From assembly GCA_036346405.1 (NCBI GenBank), contig CM070550.1, forward strand, positions 14,480,115 through 14,544,114: a DNA stretch of 64,000 bases, in the 5' to 3' direction. Positions 21,724 to 31,328 of this stretch are shown here, piece by piece. Every line of letters starts with the position of its first letter. Positions within the stretch are counted from its first letter, which is position 1. The translations under genes and the position numbers were made by a program. The notes under the pieces were generated by a model. The model made no database searches. It saw only the letters and a program-made list of their open reading frames with translations, and was not told the origin of the DNA. Source of the stretch: Phyllostachys edulis. Lineage: Eukaryota; Streptophyta; Magnoliopsida; Poales; Poaceae.

Positions 21724-22209
21724 TCCTTTTCATCCTAATCCTCCCCTGGGCCGCCGCTGCCTCCTACTCTGTGTCGGTCGAGCAAGCATCAGCGTCTCCT
21801 CCTCGCTTACCTCCACCGCATCGCACGGTGCTGCCATCCTCGCCTCGGTGCCTCCCATTGCTGTCATGGCCATCGATGGGGGATCCAGCGGCGTAGGAGG
21901 CGGTGGTGCAGGGAGGTTACGTCGACGACACAGCGTGAGATAGCACCAATGACAAGAGGAGGTAGCGGGGAGGTGAGGCGATGGCGAGGTAAGGCGGTGT
22001 TGGGGACGGGAGAAGGCATCGGGAGGGAAGGGAGGGGAGGCAGCGATGGTGCACAAGGAAGAGGCAGAGACGAAGGCGTCCTTCCCTCATCGCACTGTTG
22101 TCTCGAGTTCACCGTGCCGCGTCCTCTTCATCCTAATCCTCCCCTACATCGCCGCCACCTCTTGCTCCACGACGACTGAGCAAGCATCGTCGTCTCCTCC
22201 TCACTTACC
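21724..22209 (+). repeat. duplicated 88-bp GC-rich segment
   Basis: Units at 21,724-21,811 and 22,122-22,209 share CATCCTAATCCTCCCCT, a CGCCGC block, GAGCAAGCATC and GTCTCCTCCTC in the same order. The 310 bp between them is G-rich and purine-biased, with many overlapping frames and no convincing protein. Confidence 0.65.
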
Positions 22210-23068
22210 ATCACGACGCTGCCACTGCCTCCTCCCTCGGCCTCCCACCTCCTCGTCGTGATTTTCGTAGCGAGGGCTACAGAGGCCAATGATCGTGAGA
22301 ACCGAGTCGTGCCTTGGGTTCAGGGTGGAAGAAAGTGGCAGTCGACGCGTAGCCCTTTTTATTGCCAGCCAGCAATGGCCGAAAATGGACAATGCATCGG
22401 AGATGGAAGTCGGCATCAACTTGAACTTCCAATGGATAATGTGTCGGGGGTGACACATGGCGGAATAAAATGAGTACACTTAAATGAAATTACGAAGTAA
22501 AATCAGAATGAGTAAAATTATGGAAAAAAAATTACACAAGAAAGTACACTGTGTTACGAGCATTCACGTAAAATTTCATAATTTTTTAAACTAATTTGCT
22601 ATATTTTAAAAATGCTATGAAATCCGTGGATTATTGGCGGAAACCCTAACCCTAATCGGGAGGGGACATGTGGTGTGGGGTGGGGCCACCGCACGGCGGC
22701 CGTGCGGCAGCAGCAAGGTGGCGGGCGCAGAGCGCCTCCGCATGGCGGCAGTGCGGACATGACGTTATTTTTGCCAAAAATTTTGGAGCACCACCATTTC
22801 TGTAAATACAATGCCAAAAAATGTTAATACTGCCAACAATTGTCTATTCGAGCATCCACATTCTACAGCGTATCTTCAAATTAGACTTCACAATACTCAA
22901 CACTTAGAGATTACCTGTTCAAGGTGTCAACTCGGGCCTCGCAGCTCATCATCATCCCATTCCGTAGTAGCGGCGCCCTGAGTCCATGCCATGTACCTTG
23001 GCTTCTTCCACCCAGGAAGGATCAATACCTAGTGAAGGCAATGTAGGAAGTGTAGGGCTGTCACCAGC
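22210..23068. other. mixed intergenic sequence
   Basis: An AT-rich part (22,480-22,620, 22,780-22,920) surrounds a GC-rich block with CACCGCACGGCGGCCGTGCGG words near 22,690. No coding or paired termini were recognised. Confidence 0.4.
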
Positions 23069-23077
23069 ATGCTACTG

Positions 23078-23654
23078 CTACTGCTCCTGCCCTTCCACAC
23101 CAGCCTTGGCATCCCTGAGAGTAGTGGTGTAGCTAGCCCATGGCAAGAACTCAGGTCGATCGACCCGTGGAGCTTGAACGACTTGCTCTCTATTCAGTTT
23201 TATACCGTCGATGGCGCTGGTGTTCGCTGGCATTTTGACCTGGGCCTCGGGCCATTGCCCCGGAGGCCCGAGGCCCAGCTCCGCCTCTGCTTGAGAGGCA
23301 TCCAGATCCACCGGAGTCTCAGACCTGGGATCGTGTAGGATGGCCTGAGATGGGAGGCATCCACGACCACCTGCTCGGTCTTTGCCTCGGCACTGCCCGT
23401 AGTCAGAGTTTTCTCTGCCTCTGGATGGTCCTCGTCTCCTCAACATCAGTTTGCATGTTAACATCTGTCGGTGTTGGCTCGACATTCCTGAGGGCGTCCG
23501 TCGAGGTGCGCTGTAGATTCCTAAGGGCGTCCGTCGAGGTGGGCTCTAGGGGTTGTTTGGATTGCTGCCCCAATGTGCCAAACCAAACCAAATTTTGGTA
23601 ATACCCCAATGATTTTGCTAGTGTTTGGATTGATACCAAAATTTTGGCGTGCAT
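23078..23654 (-). CDS. coding-like fragment with 11-residue repeats, unidentified
   Basis: Two overlapping minus-strand frames (23,654-23,403 and 23,485-23,078) look coding. The first contains tandem 11-residue units of the form TSTDALRN-xxx, encoded by exact 33-bp repeats at 23,485-23,517 and 23,518-23,550, plus a partial third (PTPTDV). The second reads SETPVDLDASQAEAELGLG and KMPANTSAIDG. I do not recognise it; a transposon-encoded protein is one possibility. Confidence 0.3.
23485..23550. repeat. two tandem 33-bp repeats
   Basis: Both units contain AGGGCGTCCGTCGAGGTG and begin TTCCT. The period is a multiple of three and keeps one reading frame open on the minus strand. Confidence 0.85.
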
Positions 23655-24020
23655 GCACTAGAAAATTTGGCAATGCCAATGCTTCACGATTCATTGGCGC
23701 TGGCGAATCATGGGTGAGAAAACGTTCGCCCGAGTTTTGACATTTTGTGAAAACCAGATTTAGTTAAATTGGTTTTAGCGAAAACTTTGTTTGGATAATT
23801 CAACTAACTCCCTGGATAACGAAAACGTGGTTTCTGTAAAACCAGAATTCCGAGTTTTACCAAAAACCAGTGAACGCCGTTTTTCTCAAAATGAATTTCT
23901 GCTATCCTCTCGAGTCCCTACTCCCCGCCTAACGTTCTCAGCCTCTAGTCCACCACCACGTGCGGGACCATTCCATCCGCCGAGAGCTGGTCGGCGCAGC
24001 ACCGGCGCCCGTGCAGCGTC
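23655..24020. other. intergenic, possible MITE-like sequence
   Basis: The word GGGGTTGTTTGGATT at about 23,555 and TTTGGATAATTC at about 23,789 recall MITE-type sequence, with an AT-rich stretch between and after. I could not find matching inverted ends or target duplications. Confidence 0.3.
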
Positions 24021-24203
24021 TTGCCGGTCTTGATCGACTCCGTCTCCACGGCGGCGACGGCTGCCGGAGGAATGCGGATGGGGAAGTACGAGATGGGGCG
24101 CACACTATGGGAGGGCCACTTCGGCACGGTGAGGCTAGCGCAACACGCCGACACTGGCCACACCTTCGCCATCAAAAACAGAAAAAGTGTTCTTATATGG
24201 TAA
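24021..24203 (+). pseudogene. CIPK: CIPK/SnRK3 protein kinase first-exon fragment
   Basis: The frame reads MGKYEMGRTLWEGHFGTVRLAQHADTGHTFAIK. This is the start of a CIPK kinase domain: the R-x-GKYE.GR.L.EGHFG..K.A glycine loop and the FAIK motif with the ATP-binding lysine. The first loop glycine is replaced by W. After FAIK the text runs into KSVLIW and a stop, so subdomains III-XI, the activation loop and the NAF motif are all missing. In the family these kinases are activated by calcineurin B-like calcium sensors. A GC-rich leader from about 23,950 belongs to the same piece. Confidence 0.7.
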
Positions 24204-24379
24204 AAGACTCTTAAGCATCAAGTAGGTAGAGTTCCATCTTAGCGGCATGTCCAAACCAAAATTTCATGGATGTACACCCATTGCCCTGTAGAAGTTCTTA
24301 TATGCCACTATTCTTACGTTAGAATTATTCAAGTAAGATATCGCATTGCGGAAAGCTTTAATATGTGAATTCAACCTCC

Positions 24380-25361
24380 TCAAACCGCATTTACTATAAG
24401 GTTAATAATATGGCAAGCGCATCGCTCATACAACAAGAAGGAATCGGCGTATGTACTCAGTACTAGAGTAAAAATATCCATGACCCTAGAGTTCAAAGCA
24501 GCATTATCTAAAGTAATCGAGAATATTTTGTCAGTAAGGCCAAAGTCTTCCACAACTTTGATAATACAGTCCGCAATATTCTCACATGTGTGTGCTACAT
24601 TAATTAATTTGAAACCTATAATTCTCTTCTCTATTACCCAGTCATCATTAACATAATGAGCAACTACACTAACATAATCCTTTCTAGCCCGACCACTCTG
24701 CATGTTCGAGGTCAGGGTCACCGAAAATATGCACATACTAAATACTTCCTTTAATTTATCACAGCGTTCATGGTAGTATTTTACTAGATCCCTATTCGTT
24801 GTCTGTCTAGAAACAGTAGAAAATCTAGAATTATGCGCAACCCTAATGTAAGTTTGGAAAGCAGTAGACTCCTCGAAGCCCAACGGTAAATCATCAAAAG
24901 CAATTAAATGGTAGAGAGATTGACGGGCTACGTCAGGATCGTAGTCCCAGCTACGTACCATACAATCGGGGTTGTACTACAGTTGCATTTGCCTCATCAC
25001 CAATCCTTGCTTGGCCTTACATCTTGTAGCACATCTAAGCAAGTGGCCCGTTCCACCTGTAGACTTTGTAGACAATTCATTGTGACAATTTTTAGTAAAC
25101 ATCATATGGTACCTCATTTCCATGTGCGTCTGGCTTGGTTCTCCTATCAAAATTCTCCCAGACTCCTGATGTAGACGGCCTGGACCTCTTTACTCTGGTG
25201 GTCACCGACGAAGATACTACCGTGGAGCCTGATGACGAAACTCCGTCTTGCCCTTTCGGTAACAACTCCGGTTGGTTTGAGGCAGCCGTAACCTCCATGG
25301 ATGCAACTTCCTCTAGTGAAAGTCCGTAATCACCAAAAGCAAAGCTATCGTAATTTTCCAT
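24380..25361 (-). pseudogene. hAT-family transposase remnant (BED finger to catalytic core)
   Basis: On the minus strand 25,361-25,092 gives the N-terminus, with TSGVWENFDRRTKPDAHGNE, the entry to a BED-type zinc finger. Between 25,091 and 24,962 a shifted frame carries the remaining finger-like text (CHNELSTKSTGGTGHLLRC). Then 24,961-24,380 reads the transposase core: FEESTAFQTYIR, SNMQSGRARKDY, a HYVNDDW block, ITLDNAALNSRVMDIF with the conserved aspartate, and CACHIINLIV. The C-terminal part with the hATC dimerisation domain is missing. At least one frameshift and the truncation make it inactive. Terminal repeats were not identified. Confidence 0.82.
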
Positions 25362-26686
25362 AACAAAAACTACAAAATCAAAACTAACACTATTATTACT
25401 TTCATCTTAGCATAACAAATAATAACAATAAAATTATGCAAAAAAAGTATTGTAGCGCTTTTGCTAACTTGCTACCGGAAATTGAATTTTCCAAAAATTA
25501 GCACAATTTTTTAAATTTTTTTCCAAATTATCTCACTACGAATTTGAATTTACACTATAGAATTTAAAAGAGAGATTGAGGAATGCAGGGGTGTTGAATG
25601 AGGTGGGGTATGGTGACAATTTATAGAAATATTTCATGATTTTTTGAAAATTTTAAAGCTTCAAACAGTCAAAAAACAGTCGAATTTTATGAAAATCCGA
25701 ACATTACAGGCTAAACGAGCCAAATGGGTCGTGTCATGCTGGGCCGAGCACAGCCCACTATGCCAAAAAGCCCCCAACGGGCATATTTTTTCCTGAGCCG
25801 TGCCGTGTCAGGCGTGGCCCACCTCGCCCTTCCCCTCCACTTTTCTTCCTCTCTCCCCATATGCCACGCCCACGCTACCATAGCGCCCTACGCCCCGTCC
25901 GTTGACCTGCTGCGCCCGCCTACTATTGTGTCGCACTACCGCCACCTCCTTCCTCCGCGTCGGCCCCCGTCCCCTCCATCCTCCCTGCTGGCCCCTCCTC
26001 CCTCCGTGCTGATCCCCGCTCCGTAGCCTCCTCCCTCCACGTAGGATGTCGCCCCGCCGCCTCCTATGGTCCTCCCTTGGCTCCCCCCTCTGCACCACCC
26101 ACCGCCTCCTCCACTGCCTCCCCTTGGCTCCTCCCTTTTCTCCCTCCACGCCAGCCACCGACCCGCTTCCTCCCCTACCCTCCCTCTTCTCCCTCCTCCC
26201 TCCGTGCTTGCGCTGCACCCGCACCGGCATCCTCCTCCTCTCCTCCTTATCAGCGCCGGCAGCCTCCTCCTCGCCGCGTCGCTGTCACCGGCTGTCCTCT
26301 GCCTTCCCCCTCCCTTCTACGCAGGCTACACAGGCCGTGTCGGGGTTGTGCCATGCCTAGCATGGCTCGCCGTGCTAGGCTGGTCCGTCGTGCCCAGCTG
26401 GCCCACCGTGCCGAGGGGGTAGCCCAAGCACGGCCCAGGCCATCATGTTGTGCCGGTCTGACCCATGAACAGTGTGGACCATGCCATGCCTAGGCCGGGC
26501 CAACAGTGTTGTGCCTCGGCCTGGCCTGGCCGGCACAGCCCATTTGGCTACCTCTACGTGGGATAAACCACACACTCGTCAACCTCACCTACGATTTTTT
26601 TCCTCGATTCACGTTAAAAGAGTCGTTGTTGTGCTAACTCACCCTGAAGTAGCAATATTGGAATATCTCGTCTACTCCATATTACA
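25362..26686. other. intergenic; low-complexity C-rich block
   Basis: The stretch 25,362-25,720 is AT-rich and may be the 5' region of the hAT element. From 25,720 to 26,570 the sequence is strongly C-rich, with GGGC, GTGC and CCGTGCC words and proline- and serine-rich frames on every strand. I see no protein family in it. GGCACAGCCCATTTGGCT near 26,536 resembles the reverse complement of words near 25,710-25,750, so this could be hAT subterminal sequence. Confidence 0.4.
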
Positions 26687-28387
26687 CTTATAATATGTAC
26701 AATAGTGTGACGTCAGTTATCTATAAGCCTTATCACGTAGAATACGGGATCACTACTGCAAAAAGGCTAATATTGGACGCCTCATCACAGACGGTTGACC
26801 AAAACCGTCTGTATTAAATACAATCATAGACGGTTTTGGTTTAGCGACCGTCTGTGTTACTGGTTGCGTTAAAAACCATCTGTGAAGAAGTAATATCATA
26901 GACGGTTCTGAACAAGAACTGTCTATGATATTACTAAATATCACAGGTGGTTTTTAATATGAACTGTCTGTGATACTGGCTCAGCACAATCAATTTTTGT
27001 TTGAAACCGTCTGTGATTCGCGGAAATTTTTGAACGCTTGTGCGGGAGGTGAAATGTTTTGTCGCTATCATTACATATTATACCCACCCCCGCCTTATCT
27101 TCCATCAGTCTCTCCCTCTCCCCTCCCCACGTGGAGCTTCGGCGACCGCCCTCGATTCCTCGATGCGGTTCGGTGAGGAGACGCAGCCGACGAGAAGGAG
27201 GAGGAGGGACGCGCAGGAGCTCTATATCTACCGCAGGAGGTAGACTGCCGGAAGGTACGTGTATATCCCCCAAAACATACACAATTTGTTGGTTGTTTGA
27301 TGGTTCTTATTTTATTTGTACCTAATGCCAGAGCACCGCTGGAGGTTTTCGGTCGTCTCTCCTTTTTCTTGCCGACGAACTTGAGTCAAATTCGGACGAC
27401 AGGTAAGAATAGTTTGTGATATGCTAGTGAGGGACATAAAGGAGTTCACAAGACCAATCCAAGAAGCCGATGAGTTCTTTAGGATCTTGGAGGCACATAT
27501 GGTTTCTAGCTAGTTTAACTTTGTAATTTTATTCCTTTTTCCCATTCGGAGGGGACGTTGTGAAACCTTTTGGTTTCTCTTTTGCTAGATAGGTCTCTCC
27601 TACAATGTGTTTGCCATCAGAATTTTAATTGGATTTTAGTTGTCTTGCTAGAGGTTGCATATGAAAACTATTGTCCAGCAATTGATTGGTTTGGCTCAAA
27701 ATCTGATTTTTTTTTTGCAACAGAAAAAACTATCACGGACGATTCTTATTCAGAACTGTTTGTGAAAAGAGACTATCAGAGACGGTTTTGAACAAGAACC
27801 ATCTGTGATAGCTTTTTCACAGACGGTTAAAAAACCGTTTGTGATGATCTCATGTCATTACTAACCCATAAACTTAGACGGCTCACGAAACCATCTGTGA
27901 TGACGTTTTTGAACCGTCTGTGAAGACCTTTTCTGTGGTAGTGGATGATGTAGACGGAAAAGGAGGAGCATAGAGAATTGAACCGTCTCTCATGCAATAG
28001 TCGACTATAATATGAGAAGCAAGACACATTGTTTATGGATGAGCTTTCTATAGAGATAATGTAAAAAGACAACCCGATGTCTATAGATGACATAGAGTGG
28101 TATTACACTTAGAATATGTACAATGGTGTGACGTCAGTTATCTATAAGCCTTACCACGTAGGACACGAGATGATGTAGACGAAAAAGGGGGAGCATAGAT
28201 AAGTGAGCCATCTCTTACATAGCAGTCGACTATAACATGAGAAATAAGACACATTGTATATGGATGAGCTGTCTATAGAGATAACGTAAATGACAACTCA
28301 TTGTAGAAGCTATCTTTAACGTTGTCTATAGATGACATAGAGATGTACTATGAACAACAATTATCTATACTATTGTACATGCCCTTA
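26687..28387. repeat. duplicated MITE-like unit carrying a CACTA insertion
   Basis: Two direct units share TATGTACAAT.GTGTGACGTCAG, TCTATAAGCCTTA, GATGATGTAGACG.AAAAGG and GTCGACTATAA. Unit 1 spans about 26,687-28,092 and is split by the CACTA element. Unit 2 spans about 28,105-28,387 and ends ACTATTGTACATGCCCTTA. That end is the inverted form of the TGTACAATAGT at the left, as expected of MITE ends. Confidence 0.72.
26751..27943. mobile_element. non-autonomous CACTA element with 3-bp target duplication
   Basis: It begins CACTACTGCAAAAAGG and ends CTTTTCTGTGGTAGTG, the inverted CACTA terminus. GAT flanks both sides (26,748-26,750 and 27,944-27,946). Both subterminal regions hold many copies of ACCGTCTGTGA and AGACGGTT in both orientations, the usual transposase-binding repeats of this superfamily. 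Length is 1,193 bp with no transposase, so it would depend on another element. The interior (27,040-27,700) has no recognised coding. Confidence 0.88.
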
Positions 28388-29005
28388 TGCTCTGGACGTC
28401 ACTTGGGCTCAATTCTAAATAGGCCGGATCTGTTAAGCACACATCAAATAACTCTTACTAATTGTTTACCGAAAGGGCATCTCACGTGACTAGAACCCCC
28501 AATCCAGATGTTGAATCCCAGGTTCAACAATTAAAGTGGCCACGAAAATAAATCTTCTAGGGAGGGGTCTCGGCGAGGGCCCTTTGCCTCCGCCGTTCAT
28601 CTCAACAGTGCCAGCAGTGCCCGGGGGGGGGGGGTAGGGAATCCAACGGTGGGAGGGGAAAATCTGCTTCCAGTGCCCACTCCTAGTGATCTCTATTCAA
28701 CATTAAAGTGTTGTTCTGCCTCCAAAAATTAATTAAATCTTCTGAAGAAAATGAACCACTGCAAAGGTCTCAAGCACGGCGTTAGGTCATGGAAACACAG
28801 GCTTGGTCGAAGCAAGCTGCATTTGAGGGCGATATGCATAGAACCGTGGCTCAAGGAGATGGACTCGGCTAAGAAGACACAAAGTCACAAAGTCATAGAC
28901 CAGCATGGAGAACAGAGGCCATTGGATCATTGCATGGTCGTCACAAGATGTGGCGATGGATTTCTTGGCAGTGACTTGAAAGAGAGTATGAACTGTGAAC
29001 TCACT
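28388..29005. other. intergenic, nothing recognised; G12 run
   Basis: A run of 12 G at 28,623-28,634 stands out. A plus-strand frame of 96 codons starting at 28,751 has no family signature and is probably chance. Confidence 0.4.
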
Positions 29006-29790
29006 CAGACTCTCGGAGCACATCAAATGGCAGAAAGTTGACTGAAATAAAAAAATGTCTATGTCATGTAACAAATCTGGTAGAAAAACATTAATATTCT
29101 CGTATGCCATCTGATAGCTACGGTGCGTCACAGAATATGCATGTGCAAGTGGTGACAAAGACGATTGTGACCTCCCGCGGCCGGGAGAGAGAGAGAGAGA
29201 GAGGGGGGGCATGGCTTGACGCTTTATTCCATGTGTCACTGGATGCAGTGGGGTGTGCTAGAGGAGGGTTAGAGCATCTACAACAATCCACCTCAGCTGT
29301 TACTAAGAGGTTGCCACATCAGCTTTTAGATGATGTGGAGGAGAGAAGATGAGGAGAGAAGGTGAAGCTGTTTCTACATGAAGAAACTATCAGATTGTTA
29401 ATACCAAGACATAAGAAACAACAAAAACTCTATTGGAGGCTTAGTTGTTACCTAAACACTCATTTTTTGGGTCCCACTGCCTACCAACAAGCTTGTAGCA
29501 ATTAAAGTCTTAGATACAAGCTTAAGAAACAATCCATTGGAATTATTGTTTCTTTTTATTAGAGTGAGTACTCTCTCTCCTCTTAGTAACAAGCTAAGAA
29601 ATAAACTATTGTAGATGCTCTTAATGTATGACTCTCGAGGCACATCAAATGGCCATTGTGACACAAGATGCAACGGCGTGTGTGGTAACGTACGACTCTC
29701 GGAGCACATCAAGCGACAGCAAATTTGACTGGCCATTTAGCAAATATGGTAGAAACAATATGATATTCTCGTATGTTACCACGTGATGTC
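29006..29790 (+). repeat. two diverged direct repeats around a MITE
   Basis: The stretches about 29,006-29,115 and 29,690-29,790 share GACTCTCGGAGCACATCAA, TTGACTG, GGTAGAAA.A.AT and GATATTCTCGTATG-like words in order. A shorter third copy (GACTCTCGAGGCACATCAAATGGC) lies at about 29,631. A GA microsatellite sits at about 29,188-29,203. Confidence 0.6.
29272..29620. mobile_element. Tourist-like MITE with TTA target duplication
   Basis: It starts GAGCATCTACAACA and ends CTATTGTAGATGCTC, an inverted terminal repeat. TTA flanks it on both sides (29,269-29,271 and 29,621-29,623). Length is 349 bp with no coding. The 3-bp TWA-type duplication and the GAGCATCT terminus are typical of PIF/Harbinger-derived MITEs in grasses. 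Confidence 0.85.
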
Positions 29791-30702
29791 AACGCAAGAG
29801 CCAATCAGCTCATAAGGCCATGTACAATGTTGCAGGCGTCAGATTCATCATGTCAATGCCATGTCACACATATGCTAGATTTTATTTTTCTCTCCAGCGT
29901 TTAGCACCCCTTCCCTCTCCCAAGTGGGACCCGCAAACTAAATTAAATATCACATCTTTTCTCCCACTCCACTCTATCTCTTTCTCTTACAAATGGGCCC
30001 ATAACTTTTTTCATCGACTTAGAACCGGTGCAAGTACTTGAACCGATGTCAGGAATTTTTTTGCTAGCTCCGGTTGCTGCAATGTTTGGCAGCGGTGCCA
30101 GCTTCTCTCTTTCCTCTCCTGACACCGCTTTTCCCCACACTACACAGGCTCCTATCACCATTCTAATTGGCAATACGGACCTAGGCACTAATGCCAGTGG
30201 GGGCTCAACAGTACAGAGAGGTCCCTATCATCAGTTGAATTGGTGACAGGGACCTAGCGCCATTTGGAGTGGCGACAGATCACTATCGCCAATTCAACTA
30301 GCGACAGGGATCGTAAATTTTTTAATAATAAAATTTGGAAAACCATCATTTCAAATGGCAATAGGGATCCCACAAGTCACTGTCGGCATTCCAAATGACG
30401 ACACAATCTACCCTATAAAATACCTCAAAATTCTGGCATAGCTCAGTTTTATTCAGCAAAAAGAGAAAAAGGGGAAGGAAGGGAGAGGAGAAGAGAGGAG
30501 TAGAGGGGAGAAGAGAAGTTAGCGAAGGGTTGCCCGTCCGATTGCCCACCTTTCAGGTAATTTTTTCAACAGAATGGATTCCATAGTTTTAGATGTACGG
30601 TTACGTAGTGTAGTATGTTGTACATAATCCTTTTCAGTGGGTAGTTTAGTTTAGATATGTGGTTAATCGTGAAAATCTTCTTTACGGTGAAGTACGTCAA
30701 AT
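29791..30702. other. non-coding with nested inverted repeats
   Basis: Between 30,210 and 30,410 repeated GGCGACAGG/CCTGTCGCC-type words occur in both orientations (for example GTCCCTATCA with TGACAGGGAC), which could form hairpins. Purine-rich sequence follows at 30,460-30,520. This looks like the terminal and leader region of the DNA transposon whose coding starts at 30,703, but I cannot fix its end. Confidence 0.4.
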
Positions 30703-31325
30703 ATGTCGGACGCCATTAACTTTAAAATTTACTACGACTAGGGGACTATTCTTGAGGGTCTCGAGGGGATTGATTTGTGTTATTTCCAATCGGTGACCGT
30801 GACCCTAACAAAGCCAGAGCAGCATACATGAGGCGCTGTGATGCGGAGTTTGTTTCACACATTCGATTTGGACCATGCCGTGTATGATATGAGATTGAGT
30901 TGTATTGCCAACCGAGCACCACAGGGCATATATTGGGAGTTAGTGGAGCTCAAGAGAACAAGGTCATGATAGTCATATGTACGTAGGGCGAGGGAGGAAC
31001 GGTGGGATTTGGTCCTTCTAGCCCAGGCATATGACAAGCCCACTTCTACATCGTCGGCTAAATAACAAGGGGTGGTGATGCCGAAGAATAAGTCAGGGAC
31101 TCCAGCCACAACGTGACGCACACAATGGCCGAAGCTCTGGGAGTTGCTGATCCTGTTGATGAAGACCCGGTGGAAGGAGCTCCTTCAGTCAAGCAAGCCA
31201 GTGGGCTTGCTGACGAGGGTGAGGAGCTGGAAGCCCTAGTGCAAAGGATGGATCTTGAATACCACGACTACATTGCATTGTCAAAAGATGAAAAATCTGA
31301 CGACGAGGATGCTGTGGACCAGTAG
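30703..31325 (+). pseudogene. Mutator-type transposase N-terminal fragment
   Basis: From an ATG at 30,703 the plus strand reads INFKIYYD, then FQSVTVTLTKPEQ, and in shifted frames RRCDAEFVSHIRFGP, RAPQGIYWELVELKRTR and REERWDLVLLAQAYDKP. An acidic tail follows (31,113-31,325). An opening FKIYYDG-like block and the YWEL...R...Y..LA.AY pattern resemble the N-terminal part of plant MULE transposases. The catalytic DDE and SWIM regions are absent. Several stops and frameshifts are present, and the assignment rests on short motifs. Confidence 0.45.
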
Positions 31326-31328
31326 GCG

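Noticed and set aside
25724..26493. Proline/serine-rich overlapping frames as a structural protein gene
   Set aside because: Frames are open on both strands because of C-rich composition; no repeats in codon phase, no signal peptide and no splice logic.
28751..29041. 96-codon frame as a small gene
   Set aside because: It runs into one of the diverged direct repeats at 29,006, has no motif, and has no splice or promoter support.
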